This document shows positions 29,992 to 39,732 of a stretch of DNA of 64,000 nt, piece after piece. Source of the DNA: Oscillospiraceae bacterium (lineage in GTDB: Bacteria; Bacillota; Clostridia; Oscillospirales; Ruminococcaceae); assembly GCA_017438745.1 (NCBI GenBank), contig JAFRUS010000014.1, positions 30,540 through 94,539 on the forward strand, written 5' to 3'. Numbering within the stretch: the stretch's first letter is position 1; every line of letters starts with the position of its first letter. A program made the translations under genes and the position numbers. The notes under the pieces are model-generated. The model saw only the letters and a list, made by a program, of their open reading frames with translations, was not told the origin of the DNA and searched no databases.

Positions 29992-31387
29992 TGATATAGG
30001 TATAACTGTCAGGATTTGTCTTCTCTCCGTTCTTTCTTACTTCGAAATGGAGATGAGGACCTGTTGAATATCCCGTAGAGCCTACAAGACCTATAAGCTG
30101 ACCTTTTCTCACATGCTCTCCTTCAGAAACATAGACGGTATAGCAGTGTGCGTAGACTGTCTGATAAACACCGTCATCATGTTGAAGAACGATGTAGTTG
30201 CCGTATCCTCCGCCGCATCCGCAGCTGTAGTCTTTTCCGTAGGAATGTGTACAGTAGTTGCACGCTGTAACTACCGTGCCGCTCTCGGCAGCGTAGATCT
30301 TCGCAAATTCGATGGTGTCGTTCGGATTTCCCTGTATATCTATGGCCTTGTGGTCACTCTGGTCAAACTCTCTGTAGCCGTAGAAGCTTGAATGACTTGT
30401 ATATCCCGGAACCGGCCAGAGCATATTTGTAGAATCAGAAGAAACATTTATCTGTGTCGCACCGGAAGTTTTTTTCTTCACGCCTCCAGGAATTGTTTGC
30501 TGCTTTCTGGCTTCCGCCTCGAGTTTTTCCATCTCCTCCTTGAGTCTTGCCTGTTCTTCCTTGATGGCCTTTGTTATCTTATCCTGCTCTTTCCTTTTCT
30601 CCTCGACAGCAGATCTCTTTGCTTCGTATTCATCCTTGAATTTCTGCTTTTCGCCGGAGATCTTTTCAAGCTCACTGCGGACAGTTTCATAGTCTTCCTT
30701 CATTTCCGCAAGATCTTCGTCCAGTTCTGCCTTTCGCGCAGATACAGCCTCCAGATTTCCGTCAACTATCTCTTTCTTAAACTGCAGCTGCTCGTCCAGG
30801 ACACTGAGTTCCTCGAGCTTTTTTTCAAGTGCGTCAAGATTCTGCCTGTCTCTGCCTGCTATCCTTGAAACGAGTTCTGCCCTTGTAAGTATCTCGGAAA
30901 AGCTTGAAGAACCCATGAACACAGCAGAAAGATTATCCGGCTTTGACATGTAGGAAACGCGGAGATGCTGCTTGTAAAGTTCAAGAGCTTCATCGGTCTC
31001 CTTACGGTATCCTGATATCTCGCTTTCGATCTCTTCGATCATGGTGTTTGTGTTGTACGCTTCAGTTTCAAGCATATTTATCTGACGTACCGTACATTCC
31101 AGATTTTCATTTCTGAGTGCTATCTTCTCGTCAAGCTTGTTAGCATATTCTTTTTTTGAAATTTCCGCCTTTGAAGCTGACTCGTACTGTTTTCTTGCCT
31201 GCTCGATACCACGCTGAAGCGTTTCAAGCCGGACGTTATTCTTCACTTTTAAAGTATCAAGTTCTTCAAGAGACTTGTTTTCAATAGCATCCTGCTCGTT
31301 TTCAGCTGAACTGACAAATCCTGTACCCACCGAGAGTGCCAGTAAAAATGTAAGTATCGCCGCTCCTGTTTTTTTCCTGAATTTCAT
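29981..31387 (-). CDS. Coiled-coil M23 metallopeptidase (EnvC/NlpD-like murein hydrolase)
   Basis: This 468-residue exported protein has a signal peptide in residues 1-27, then a long coiled coil (about 30-300) with the insertion YMSKPDNLSAVFMGSSSF, as in EnvC/PcsB-type proteins. The C-terminal LytM/M23 domain (about 335-465) shows HKAIDIQGN for metal binding, TVYAHCYTV and the closing GPHLHFEVRKNG. It should cleave peptidoglycan peptides at division or separation sites, possibly under FtsEX control. A cysteine-rich insert CNYCTHSYGKDYSCGCGGG sits within the domain. The metal-ligand set looks intact. Confidence 0.92.
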   Translation of the reverse strand: MKFRKKTGAAILTFLLALSVGTGFVSSAENEQDAIENKSLEELDTLKVKNNVRLETLQRGIEQARKQYESASKAEISKKEYANKLDEKIALRNENLECTVRQINMLETEAYNTNTMIEEIESEISGYRKETDEALELYKQHLRVSYMSKPDNLSAVFMGSSSFSEILTRAELVSRIAGRDRQNLDALEKKLEELSVLDEQLQFKKEIVDGNLEAVSARKAELDEDLAEMKEDYETVRSELEKISGEKQKFKDEYEAKRSAVEEKRKEQDKITKAIKEEQARLKEEMEKLEAEARKQQTIPGGVKKKTSGATQINVSSDSTNMLWPVPGYTSHSSFYGYREFDQSDHKAIDIQGNPNDTIEFAKIYAAESGTVVTACNYCTHSYGKDYSCGCGGGYGNYIVLQHDDGVYQTVYAHCYTVYVSEGEHVRKGQLIGLVGSTGYSTGPHLHFEVRKNGEKTNPDSYTYINYG

Positions 31388-31408
31388 TACTTCATCCCTA
31401 TACTCTTA

Positions 31409-31484
31409 ATGACAACGCTGATCAAACTGAAGTTCCGGCTTTGCCACGGCCCTCACGCAGATTTATTTATAAATCTGATTTCCT
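31409..31484. repeat. Possible degenerate copy of the UUCG-hairpin/MITE repeat
   Basis: The segment has ACGCTGATCAAA at the left and CAGATTTATTTATAAATCTG followed by ATTTCC at the right, resembling the ends of the repeats at 39616 and 47513. The inner hairpins are eroded. It lies between the cyclase and peptidase genes. Confidence 0.4.
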
Positions 31485-32843
31485 TTATTTTTTACGTTCC
31501 AGACGTTCGGTCTCGTAGCGGATATCCACTTCAGGACCTGTATACATACTGTGGAAAGCATCAAGTATTCTTTCAGCAATGTGTACGCAGTTGGTCTGAT
31601 CTGTATTCATCAGCACCACAAGTATCTGCCTTCCGGAATATCTTGTTGAAACATCCACGCGTCTGAGTGATTTGAATATTGCTTTCTCGAAAAGTTCAAG
31701 AACAGTTTCGAAATCACTGTCATCATCCATCGTAAACGAAAATGTGAAAAGCAATGTCTGGACTTCATTATCGTTACGCTCAACTATACGCCTGATGAAA
31801 TTGTACACATGACTGAACGATTCAAGATTGAGGATATATGAACCGTTATTGGCATCTGAGCGCGAAAGATAGGCTTTGAGGTAATTGATATCGACGACAT
31901 TTTCAGCGCGTTTGTTCTCAACTGCCTTTTCATCACGGTAAAAATGATATGATCCTTTTCCGTTCTGCTTTACAAAATACAGTGCCTTGTCTGCAGAATG
32001 GCAGAGCGACGCAAAATCATCGCCGTCTGTCGGATACAGTGATATACCTATAGATACCGTTGTGCCTGTGTTATAGCCGGCATTGAGAACTCTGGCTGTA
32101 AGGTCTTCTATTATCGCTCCTGCAATGTCACTAAGTTCACCGGCGGTTTTGTTTTCCTTTATGAACATAACGAATTCATCACCGCCCAGACGGCAGAGTA
32201 TGTCTCCGGCTGACGAGTGATCTTCAAGCGTCCTTGCAAACATTTTAAGAACGTTATCACCGGCAGCATGGCCGTAAACGTCGTTTATCAGCTTGAAATT
32301 ATCCATGTCTATCATGAACATTGCGCCTTTTTCATCGGAATCAAGTACGCTGTTCACAGCTTCTGTCGCTGAATTTCTGTTAAGAAGACCGGTAAGTCCG
32401 TCATGGCTTGAACGTTCCTTCATAACCGAAACTTCCTGTATCTTCTGGTCAAGCTTGCGGCGGAGACTGCTTCTGAGTTCTTCAAGTTCCAGTATCCTGC
32501 TTATTCTCGAAAGCATTACCGGAGGAGTAAACGGCTTGGTTATGAAATCAACCGCACCTTTCTCAAGACAAAGACATTCGGTTTCCGGTTCCGTATCTGC
32601 TGTCAGGAAAATAACAGGAACATACTGAAGTCTGTCATCCTGTCTGATAGCATTCATAACTTCAAAGCCATCCATTTCCGGCATGTTGATATCGAGAAGA
32701 ATAAGGTCCGGTATATTTGCGTTAAGGAAACGAAGCGCCTGTTCTCCGGATAGCACGGCGGTGATCTTGTATACATCACTAAGCGCATTTCGGGCCATGG
32801 TGAGGTTGGTCTTGTCGTCGTCAACTATTAGAAGATGCTTCAT
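31485..32843 (-). CDS. Response regulator with GGDEF and a degenerate second GGDEF domain
   Basis: This 452-residue protein has a receiver domain (1-118) with acidic pocket VDDD, phospho-acceptor Asp51 in LLDINMPEMDG and the KPF lysine. A GGDEF domain (about 145-300) has an intact active site LGGDEFVMF (220-224), so it should make c-di-GMP. Residues about 315-445 look like a second, degenerate GGDEF fold in which the active loop reads RYSGRQILVV. It is in line with the DegV and hybrid kinase genes, 59 bp after DegV, and the kinase is the likely phosphodonor. Confidence 0.9.
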   Translation of the reverse strand: MKHLLIVDDDKTNLTMARNALSDVYKITAVLSGEQALRFLNANIPDLILLDINMPEMDGFEVMNAIRQDDRLQYVPVIFLTADTEPETECLCLEKGAVDFITKPFTPPVMLSRISRILELEELRSSLRRKLDQKIQEVSVMKERSSHDGLTGLLNRNSATEAVNSVLDSDEKGAMFMIDMDNFKLINDVYGHAAGDNVLKMFARTLEDHSSAGDILCRLGGDEFVMFIKENKTAGELSDIAGAIIEDLTARVLNAGYNTGTTVSIGISLYPTDGDDFASLCHSADKALYFVKQNGKGSYHFYRDEKAVENKRAENVVDINYLKAYLSRSDANNGSYILNLESFSHVYNFIRRIVERNDNEVQTLLFTFSFTMDDDSDFETVLELFEKAIFKSLRRVDVSTRYSGRQILVVLMNTDQTNCVHIAERILDAFHSMYTGPEVDIRYETERLERKK

Positions 32844-32902
32844 CTTATCATCCTTTCATATTTTACTTTTTTTAAACATTAAAACAATGTCGTTCAGTGT
32901 GG

Positions 32903-33772
32903 TCACTGTTTTTTTACATACACCACACCGACACTCTGCGGTCCGCAGTTACACGATACTGCTGCAGATGACTCTGCTACACAGACTTTATCAAATAATT
33001 CGCTTTTTTCAAAACGCTTCTGCATCGTATCCATCTCTCTGAACAGGCATCCTGCATGTATGATAAAAACACTTTCGGGATCAATGTTCTGAGATTTACG
33101 TGCCTTTCTGATGATAGAATTTACAAAGCGAAGTTCCGCGTTCTGATGATCACCCTTGTAGAACTTTTTCGTCGTCATACGACCATGTCTGAGTTCAAAT
33201 ACAGGATGTATGGAAAACAGCGAGCAAAGCTTGTATGTAATACTTCCGACCCGTCCGTTTCTGCGGAGATTATCAAGGTCTCTTATGAGAAACTGAGTTA
33301 CCACCTTGCTGCGGTACTCTGTAAGATCTGTTATTATCTTATCGGGAGATGAACAGCACTCGGCAAGAGAACATGCCTTTATGACGATATATCCCGTTCC
33401 CATTGAAAGATGCTTCGAATCAAATATCCGGATGTTCCTGGCATTATCCCCCATTATCCTCAGTGCTTCACAACAGTTTCTGTAGGAACGGCTTATCTCC
33501 GAACTCATGCATATATGAATGATATTATCCGCCTCTTCAAGATGCTCAGTAAAAAATCTGATACAGTCATCAACAGAAGGCGCTTCACTTCGTATCGAAC
33601 CTCCGCTGCTCATGTGTTCAAACACATTGTTCGCTGTGATCTCCTCACGGTCAAGAAAACATCCACGTTCTGTTATAATGCTGAACGGCAGTGTTCCTAT
33701 GCCATACTGTTTAAGAAGTTCATCGGAAAGATCACTTGTACAGTCCGCAGTTATCTGAATTTTCTTTTTCAT
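32903..33772 (-). CDS. DegV-family fatty-acid-binding protein
   Basis: This 289-residue DegV/FakB-type protein binds a fatty acid in an enclosed tunnel and presents it to FakA-type kinases. Typical motifs are ITADCTSDLSDELL at the start, the phosphate/carboxylate region SGGSIRSEAPSVDD, CMSSEISRSYRNC and the closing CGPQSVGVVYV. Its start overlaps the hybrid kinase stop by ATGA, so the two are translationally coupled. That is an unusual setting for DegV and hints at lipid-state input to the signalling operon. Confidence 0.9.
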   Translation of the reverse strand: MKKKIQITADCTSDLSDELLKQYGIGTLPFSIITERGCFLDREEITANNVFEHMSSGGSIRSEAPSVDDCIRFFTEHLEEADNIIHICMSSEISRSYRNCCEALRIMGDNARNIRIFDSKHLSMGTGYIVIKACSLAECCSSPDKIITDLTEYRSKVVTQFLIRDLDNLRRNGRVGSITYKLCSLFSIHPVFELRHGRMTTKKFYKGDHQNAELRFVNSIIRKARKSQNIDPESVFIIHAGCLFREMDTMQKRFEKSELFDKVCVAESSAAVSCNCGPQSVGVVYVKKQ

Positions 33773-36606
33773 GATTCTCCCCCCGTACTGTTGATCCCCT
33801 TTATGAAATCGTTTATTATTCCGCCCGCCTGATCATATTCATAATCATTTACAAGCTTGGCAGCCTTTCCGAAAACGTCTTTAAGATTCGTTCCTCCGAA
33901 TGAATAACGTGACGCCTCTTCACACAGTTTCGAAGCTGCATCCGCATCGAAGCCTGCGCATGCATCGGCAGCCTTCGTTAAGATCTTTAAAAGCTCTTCT
34001 GCTTTTATCGGCGGGGCAAGTTTAAGATTATCCTTAACAGGCTTTATAGGTTCCCCGACCTTTATGCCCTTTAAGGCAAGATACTTCACGCCTTCGTCAT
34101 AAACGTCGTTGCAGTATTTAAGGAAAACTGAATGACCGGTACTGATCTTGTCGAAATCACATGCACGTCCCGCCATTTTCATTTCCTTTGCAGCGTCGGA
34201 AAGTGTACGGCTTCCGACTGAAAGCGATGCACTCTTAAGCGCATGCGTCTCTATAACGTAATCCTTCCATTCCTCTTCCTCGTAAAGCTTATTGATGTAG
34301 GCCGACTTTTCCGGAAGTCTTTCGATAAAGTCTTTCAGAATATCAAGATAGGCCTCCTCATTTCCGCCCGTATAGTTAAGTCCGAGATTTACGGATATGA
34401 GTCTTCCGCTGGCTGCTGTTCCGCCTTCGCGGTCGCTCTTTCTTCTTCCGCCCACCATTACAGTTCGTACCGGAGGACAGATAAGTTCAGCAGGAAGCCA
34501 TTTTTTCAGCACCCTGTCAAGCGTGCTGTGTTCGATTGGCTTAGGGATAAAATCGTTGAACCCTGCATCAAGGAACATCTTTCTGGCACCGCTGACCGCA
34601 TTGGCCGAAAGTGCTATTATCGGAAGTTTCTTAAAGTATTCATCCTCAAACTCACGGATAAGCGTAGTAGCTTCAACGCCGTCCATTTCAGGCATCATAT
34701 GATCCATAAGCACAAGGTCAACTTCCTTTTTACGTAACAGGGTAATAGCTTCCTTCGCGCTCGACGCAGTAATGAACTGCATATTGTAAGGTCTCATAAG
34801 TCCTACAGCGACTTTAAGGTTTATCTCATTGTCATCAACTATCATGACACGCGCCTTCGGTGCCGAGAATGTGATCTGAGAATTTCTTCTTTCATTCAGG
34901 TTGAGCACTATGTTTTCATTATTGAAAACTGATGCGACCGACAGTGAATACAGCGGCTTGTATATGCACTTCATATTAGGTTCAGGCTGAATTGAATTAA
35001 TGATATCCTGAATGATGATAACCTGAACGATATTGCTGATATCCTTGATATACTGTCTGTTTTCGAGATATCCTTCCTTGGTCACGAAAAGATGCGTAAT
35101 ACCTGCGTCCGGAACAAGGAAAAGTGCCTTTACTTCGTCAATGCTGTCAGTCTGTACGACATTGATCTTAAGTTTCGTCCTTATCTCATCAACAAGTTCA
35201 TTATATTTCTCGCTTACGATACTGTCCGGCAGTCTGTCTGAACGTATGAATGCGACAGCATTTATCTTCTCGGCATCCTTTATCAGAATGAACGGTCTCT
35301 CATTAGAAACACGAAGCGGAATAACAACTGAGAAAACAGATCCCTTTCCTGATTCACTCTTTACATTGATAAATCCGCCCATCTTGGAAACGAGTCTTTT
35401 GGAAATGGCAAGTCCGAGACCTGTACCCTCTACAGCACGGTTCTTTCTGGTATCCACCTGCTGGAAGCTTGTGAAAAGCTTTTCAATATTCTCCGGAGAT
35501 ATACCTATTCCCGTATCTTCGACTGTCACTTTAAGATTGATACCGTAGTTATGCTTTGTATATGACAGTCTTAATATAACGGCTCCTTCGTTTGTATATT
35601 TTACAGCATTTGTCATGATGTTTATCATGATCTGTCTTATACGTATCTCATCACCGATAAGACCTGACGGGATATCAGGATCAACAAAGGCGATAATTTC
35701 GATCTTCTTGTCACGTTTTCTCGTAACAGTCATATTGATGACATCGTTGAGCGTGGAGGCTATGTTGAATTCCGACTCTATAAGCTCCATTTTTCCGGAC
35801 TCGATCTTTGAAAAGTCAAGTATGTCATTTATGATGTAGAGAAGGTTTCTGCCCGAACTCTGGATAGCAAAACAGTTGCTGCGCACGTTGTCACTGATAT
35901 CAGGCTCACGGAGAATAAGCTCGCACATACCTACTATAGCGTTCATAGGTGTTCTGATCTCATGGCTCATGTTTGCAAGGAAATCACTTTTCGCACGGCT
36001 TGCATTTTCAGCAATATCCGTCATCTCACGCAGTGATTCGCTTCGCTTCACAAAAGCTCTTGAAGCTGTACCTATCAGCAAACCGAAAAGTATAACAAAT
36101 CCTACAGATGATAACGCTTCATAATAGAAATCATCCGACAGTTTATTGTCATGCGCTCTCTGAACAAGTCCCGGAATAAGTCCGCCAACGCTGAACAGCA
36201 TAGTGATATTGGTAAGACGCTGGTCCTCGTAAAAAAGAGTCATCGCGATCGGTACAAAAAATACGGCAAAAGCGCTGGCGCAGTCATAGTGCGTAGTGTA
36301 AAGCACAAGGCCTATTACAATAAAGGTAATAAGCATTATATATTTCTGATAAACGTCCCTGCGTTCTGATTTTTCTGTTCTGGTCAGAAAAAAGATCTCG
36401 GAAAACATCGCAAAGATGTTCATCAATGACGGCATAACAAGATAATCCATGCAGTAGTCAAAACTCAGAATGAAATCCGGTTTATGAAAGGTATTATATA
36501 CGATACTGAATACCTCCATCAGAAACTGAAACAGAACGATCAGCATCTGAATGATCAGCATGGTTTGCTTTCTGGTTATACCCTCTCCCTGATAATCCTT
36601 TATCAT
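33769..36606 (-). CDS. Membrane hybrid histidine kinase with REC and Hpt domains
   Basis: This 945-residue sensor has five or six membrane segments in residues 15-185 with no large external loop. HisKA has the phospho-acceptor His215 in ANMSHEIRTPMN. The HATPase shows NIMTNAVKYTNEG, VEDTGIGIS and GTGLGLAIS. A degenerate receiver-like stretch may follow (about 445-590), then a true receiver (about 605-725) with MIVDDNE and LVLMDHMMPEMDG, and a C-terminal Hpt with HALKSASLSVGS. It works as a phosphorelay whose likely outputs include the diguanylate cyclase two genes downstream. The signal is unknown. Confidence 0.92.
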   Translation of the reverse strand: MIKDYQGEGITRKQTMLIIQMLIVLFQFLMEVFSIVYNTFHKPDFILSFDYCMDYLVMPSLMNIFAMFSEIFFLTRTEKSERRDVYQKYIMLITFIVIGLVLYTTHYDCASAFAVFFVPIAMTLFYEDQRLTNITMLFSVGGLIPGLVQRAHDNKLSDDFYYEALSSVGFVILFGLLIGTASRAFVKRSESLREMTDIAENASRAKSDFLANMSHEIRTPMNAIVGMCELILREPDISDNVRSNCFAIQSSGRNLLYIINDILDFSKIESGKMELIESEFNIASTLNDVINMTVTRKRDKKIEIIAFVDPDIPSGLIGDEIRIRQIMINIMTNAVKYTNEGAVILRLSYTKHNYGINLKVTVEDTGIGISPENIEKLFTSFQQVDTRKNRAVEGTGLGLAISKRLVSKMGGFINVKSESGKGSVFSVVIPLRVSNERPFILIKDAEKINAVAFIRSDRLPDSIVSEKYNELVDEIRTKLKINVVQTDSIDEVKALFLVPDAGITHLFVTKEGYLENRQYIKDISNIVQVIIIQDIINSIQPEPNMKCIYKPLYSLSVASVFNNENIVLNLNERRNSQITFSAPKARVMIVDDNEINLKVAVGLMRPYNMQFITASSAKEAITLLRKKEVDLVLMDHMMPEMDGVEATTLIREFEDEYFKKLPIIALSANAVSGARKMFLDAGFNDFIPKPIEHSTLDRVLKKWLPAELICPPVRTVMVGGRRKSDREGGTAASGRLISVNLGLNYTGGNEEAYLDILKDFIERLPEKSAYINKLYEEEEWKDYVIETHALKSASLSVGSRTLSDAAKEMKMAGRACDFDKISTGHSVFLKYCNDVYDEGVKYLALKGIKVGEPIKPVKDNLKLAPPIKAEELLKILTKAADACAGFDADAASKLCEEASRYSFGGTNLKDVFGKAAKLVNDYEYDQAGGIINDFIKGINSTGGES

Positions 36607-36687
36607 AAAAAGATCCCCCCTCGATCTCTTCGTACATAGTTATATAATTTATTATATATTCTGAATCGTTTTTTGTCAATAATAAAT

Positions 36688-36732
36688 CAAGCCCATGAAA
36701 TGAAAGTGATGCATTTCATGGGCTTTTTTGTT
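36688..36732 (-). terminator. Terminator of the GH30 gene
   Basis: A perfect 12-bp stem pairs GCCCATGAAATG (36691-36702) with CATTTCATGGGC (36712-36723). T-rich flanks on both strands could allow bidirectional use. Confidence 0.8.
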
Positions 36733-36752
36733 TAATTATTTAATAACGATTA

Positions 36753-38990
36753 TTACGCAAATAAAGATCTGAGAGTAATGAAATCAATGATGTTTATCTT
36801 TCCGTCCTTGTTAAGGTCTGCGTTTTCAGCAGTAATTGCTGTATCATTTCCAAGGATGAAAGATGAAAGTGTAATGATGTCGGATGTATTGAGAACACCG
36901 TCATTGTTTACGTCGCCCTTTACCGGTTCCGGTGAAGGCTCTGTTGTTGGTCCGGCTGTAGGTTCCACTGTTGGCTCTGCTGTAGGTTCCACTGTTGGTT
37001 CAACTGTCGGAGCTGCCTGTGCTGCATCGCCGTAAACTGCGATCTCTGCAATGTTGCAGCAGTAAACTGAATCCTTGTTGATGCTGCTGTCCGGTTTGCC
37101 TTCAGGCACCTGATATTTGATGTATCTTACTCCTTCAGTGTTCTGAAGTTTTGTAAGTGTATGCATTCCGAATGAAGGAACGGAAGTGATCTTGTACATT
37201 TCCTTCCAGTTCACACCGTCGGCTGATGAAAAGAACTGTCCGCCCGGACATCTGTATTCATAGCCTGAACGAGGTGAATATGCAATTGCTGAAATATTGT
37301 AAAGGCCGCCGAGGTCAGCCTGTACCCAGCCGTTGCCTACACCGTCAAAGTATGTTGATGTGTTTCCGTCAAATACCTTCTGAGCTGTATCTGATGAATC
37401 CTTCCACGGATTGCTTCCTGTTACCTTTGAAGCGTCGATGTCGATCTTGTTGCCTGTGAAAGCTTCAGCCTTTACGCCGTCAACGATGTATGTTGTGATC
37501 GAAAGCGGAGCAAGAGTTGCCTTGAATCCGTTATCGCCTGTTGCAATAGTTCCGACTTCCTTCCAGTGTTCACCGTTGGACATTGTACCGCTTGTTCTGA
37601 TTACCTTTACACTGTCGCCTACAGAACCGAATTCTGAAAGGTCGAATTCGAGGTCACGCTGACCGCCGTCATTTGTTGCTACGATAACGAGCTGATTGCC
37701 CTTAGGGTCGTAGGCAGCAACTGTCTTGTCAGATGTCTTGAGCATTGTGAATCCCGGACGGATGTAACGTGAATACTGTCCGAATGCATAATATTTCTGT
37801 GTAAGGATAACGTCCTTCTTATCATGGTCGCAGACTGAAAGTCCCCAGAAGCCCTTGGAGATGTCGATCATGCCGCTGTCTTTCTTTCCGTTGTAACCGT
37901 CCTTTGAAATGTGCTTGTCGATAGCCTGCCAGAGGATCCATGCTGAACACTCGAGTCCGTTGCAGTCGTCGCGCATTCTGTTGGCAAGCCAGAGTGCCGG
38001 AGCCATTTCACCGGCGTTTGTACCTGATGTACCGTTGCCGTCAACTTCACTCATCCAGAGGTTCTTGCCGCTCTGAAGTGCAAGGTTTTTCAGTTCTGAA
38101 CGCTTCGAACCGCCGTATGTATGTGTGTCGATTCTCTGAACTACCTTCTTGGCATCTCCTGAAAGAGCCTTGAATGCGTCGATCTGAGTATCGATGGAGG
38201 TTTCGTCGGATGCTACTATCATTGTGCCGCCCATGTTCTTTGCGTCCATGGCACGTTTCATTTCCATGAGCATCTTTGATTCGCTGTTACCGATATCGAA
38301 GTGGCAGCCTTCCTGCTTTGCACTGTAAGCTCCCCAGAAATTTGTGTACGGTTCATTGAAAGGTTCGACACTCTGAATATGTATTCCCCATTCGTTTTCA
38401 TAATGAGCGCATACTTCAGCCATATAGTCAGCAAATCCGCCGTACCATTCATCCTTGAGGTTGTTCTTTCCTGCATCCTTGTTACCGCTGGTGCAGCCGC
38501 TGTTTGTCATGTAGTACGGAGGTGAGTTCGAGAACATTTCAACAATGAGGTCCTTGTTCTTTCCTATAGCCTTTTTAAGAACGTTTCTCTGATTGTAGTC
38601 CGCATTCCAGTCGTAGACTACCTGCCCGTTCTGGTACTTTGAGTAACCAGGCATTGCAGAGTCAGTTCTCGTGATGTGGTTATGCGAAGGATCGTCACCG
38701 CCGCCGATGTTGAATCTTGCAATGTTCATGCGAAGACCTGTGTCACCGAAGAAAAGCTCCGCTGTCTTTTCAGCGAGTTCATCGGAATATCCGACACGGT
38801 TAGCCCACCAGCAGAGTGATGTTCCCCAGCCTTCGAACACGCCGTTGTTGATCTCGTACTTGCTGTTTGGTGAAAGAGATACGACTGTCGCCGCCTTTAC
38901 CTCATTTTCACTGAATGTCAGGTATCCTGCCATTGTACCGCACAGCCCTGCTGCTGTCATAAATGACACGATTCTTTTAAAAACTTTCAT
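36753..38990 (-). CDS. Secreted GH30 glycosidase with F5/8-type CBM and dockerin
   Basis: This 745-residue cellulosomal enzyme has a signal peptide in residues 1-34. The GH30 catalytic module (about 40-505) begins FEGWGTSLCWWANRVG; the acid/base is the Glu in SVEPFNEPY and the nucleophile the Glu in LWMSEVDGNG. The opening resembles the endo-beta-1,6-galactanase branch more than glucuronoxylanases. A discoidin/F5/8 type C-like module (about 515-665) precedes a Pro-Thr-Val-Glu linker. The C-terminal dockerin (about 690-745) has two canonical Ca loops, DVNNDGVLNTSD and DLNKDGKINIID. It should dock on a cohesin-bearing scaffoldin. The specificity call is moderate. Confidence 0.88.
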   Translation of the reverse strand: MKVFKRIVSFMTAAGLCGTMAGYLTFSENEVKAATVVSLSPNSKYEINNGVFEGWGTSLCWWANRVGYSDELAEKTAELFFGDTGLRMNIARFNIGGGDDPSHNHITRTDSAMPGYSKYQNGQVVYDWNADYNQRNVLKKAIGKNKDLIVEMFSNSPPYYMTNSGCTSGNKDAGKNNLKDEWYGGFADYMAEVCAHYENEWGIHIQSVEPFNEPYTNFWGAYSAKQEGCHFDIGNSESKMLMEMKRAMDAKNMGGTMIVASDETSIDTQIDAFKALSGDAKKVVQRIDTHTYGGSKRSELKNLALQSGKNLWMSEVDGNGTSGTNAGEMAPALWLANRMRDDCNGLECSAWILWQAIDKHISKDGYNGKKDSGMIDISKGFWGLSVCDHDKKDVILTQKYYAFGQYSRYIRPGFTMLKTSDKTVAAYDPKGNQLVIVATNDGGQRDLEFDLSEFGSVGDSVKVIRTSGTMSNGEHWKEVGTIATGDNGFKATLAPLSITTYIVDGVKAEAFTGNKIDIDASKVTGSNPWKDSSDTAQKVFDGNTSTYFDGVGNGWVQADLGGLYNISAIAYSPRSGYEYRCPGGQFFSSADGVNWKEMYKITSVPSFGMHTLTKLQNTEGVRYIKYQVPEGKPDSSINKDSVYCCNIAEIAVYGDAAQAAPTVEPTVEPTAEPTVEPTAGPTTEPSPEPVKGDVNNDGVLNTSDIITLSSFILGNDTAITAENADLNKDGKINIIDFITLRSLFA

Positions 38991-39149
38991 TCCATACGCT
39001 CCTTACCTGTTAAATTCAATTTTTGCGGGCATACCTGAAAATGCCCGTCATCCAATCCTGATTATAATTTTAACACATAAATCCAAAAAAAGCAAGCAAG
39101 TTTATTGTATATTGCGCACAAATATTGTATTAAGTTAAATGGTTCAAAA

Positions 39150-39192
39150 AATAAAGCTGCTTAACCAGTCAGTTAAGCAGCTTTATTTTTTT
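39150..39192. terminator. Bidirectional terminator near the thioredoxin gene
   Basis: A 13-bp stem pairs AAAGCTGCTTAAC (39153-39165) with GTTAAGCAGCTTT (39172-39184), with T runs on both strands. Confidence 0.85.
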
Positions 39193-39512
39193 CAGATGTA
39201 ATCTTCGATCATCTTTTCTACCTGGGGCTGATCTCTGTAGCCTACACCGGTAGTCATGCATTTTCCTTCCTTCATTACCATGAGCATAGGAATGCTCGAT
39301 ACTCCGAAAGAGTCAGCGAGTTCAGGAACTTCATCAACATTTACTTTTCCTACTTTGATCTTTCCGTCATACTTCTTTGCTATCTCGGCAACAACCGGTG
39401 AAAGCATTCGGCACGGACCGCACCATTCTGCCCAGAAATCGAGAAGAACAGGCATTTCGCATTTTTCCACTTCATTTTCAAAGTTGTCAAGAGTAATATT
39501 GATCTCTGCCAT
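39192..39512 (-). CDS. trxA: Thioredoxin
   Basis: This 106-residue thioredoxin has the classical active site FWAEWCGPCRML, the cis-proline loop SSIPMLMV and the usual length. It reduces protein disulfides in the cytosol. The ATG follows GGAGG. The ferredoxin-thioredoxin reductase catalytic subunit lies about 220 bp upstream on the same strand, separated by a MITE-like repeat, which suggests a ferredoxin-fed thioredoxin system. Confidence 0.95.
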   Translation of the reverse strand: MAEINITLDNFENEVEKCEMPVLLDFWAEWCGPCRMLSPVVAEIAKKYDGKIKVGKVNVDEVPELADSFGVSSIPMLMVMKEGKCMTTGVGYRDQPQVEKMIEDYI

Positions 39513-39615
39513 TTTAAAAACCTCCGTTGTTATTCAATTTGCATTTTCTGAGTGAGAAAACCGACGTTTTCCGCTCATATCTCCCATTCTGATCAGTTCA
39601 CAGATCAGCTTTTTA

Positions 39616-39727
39616 AGGGAAACACTGATTAAGTCAGCAATCCGGCTTCGCCGGATTGCTGGGGTGGGGAGATTGTGGGGCTTCGCCCCGTACCCCGCGC
39701 TGATTTATGAATAAATCAGCGTTTCCT
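39616..39727. repeat. MITE-like repeat with UUCG hairpins, copy 1
   Basis: A 112-bp element is bounded by near-perfect inverted ends (AGGGAAACACTGATT on the left; AATCAGCGTTTCCT on the right). Inside are a stem closed by C(TTCG)G (CAATCCGGCTTCGCCGGATTG), a second hairpin GGGGCTTCGCCCC and a palindrome TGATTTATGAATAAATCA. It is inserted between trxA and the FTR subunit gene and has no coding capacity. Confidence 0.75.
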
Positions 39728-39732
39728 AAGTA

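Noticed and set aside
30392..30868. 158-codon frame opposite the M23 peptidase coiled coil
   Set aside because: Shadow of a Glu/Lys-rich coiled coil, which often leaves long open frames on the other strand.
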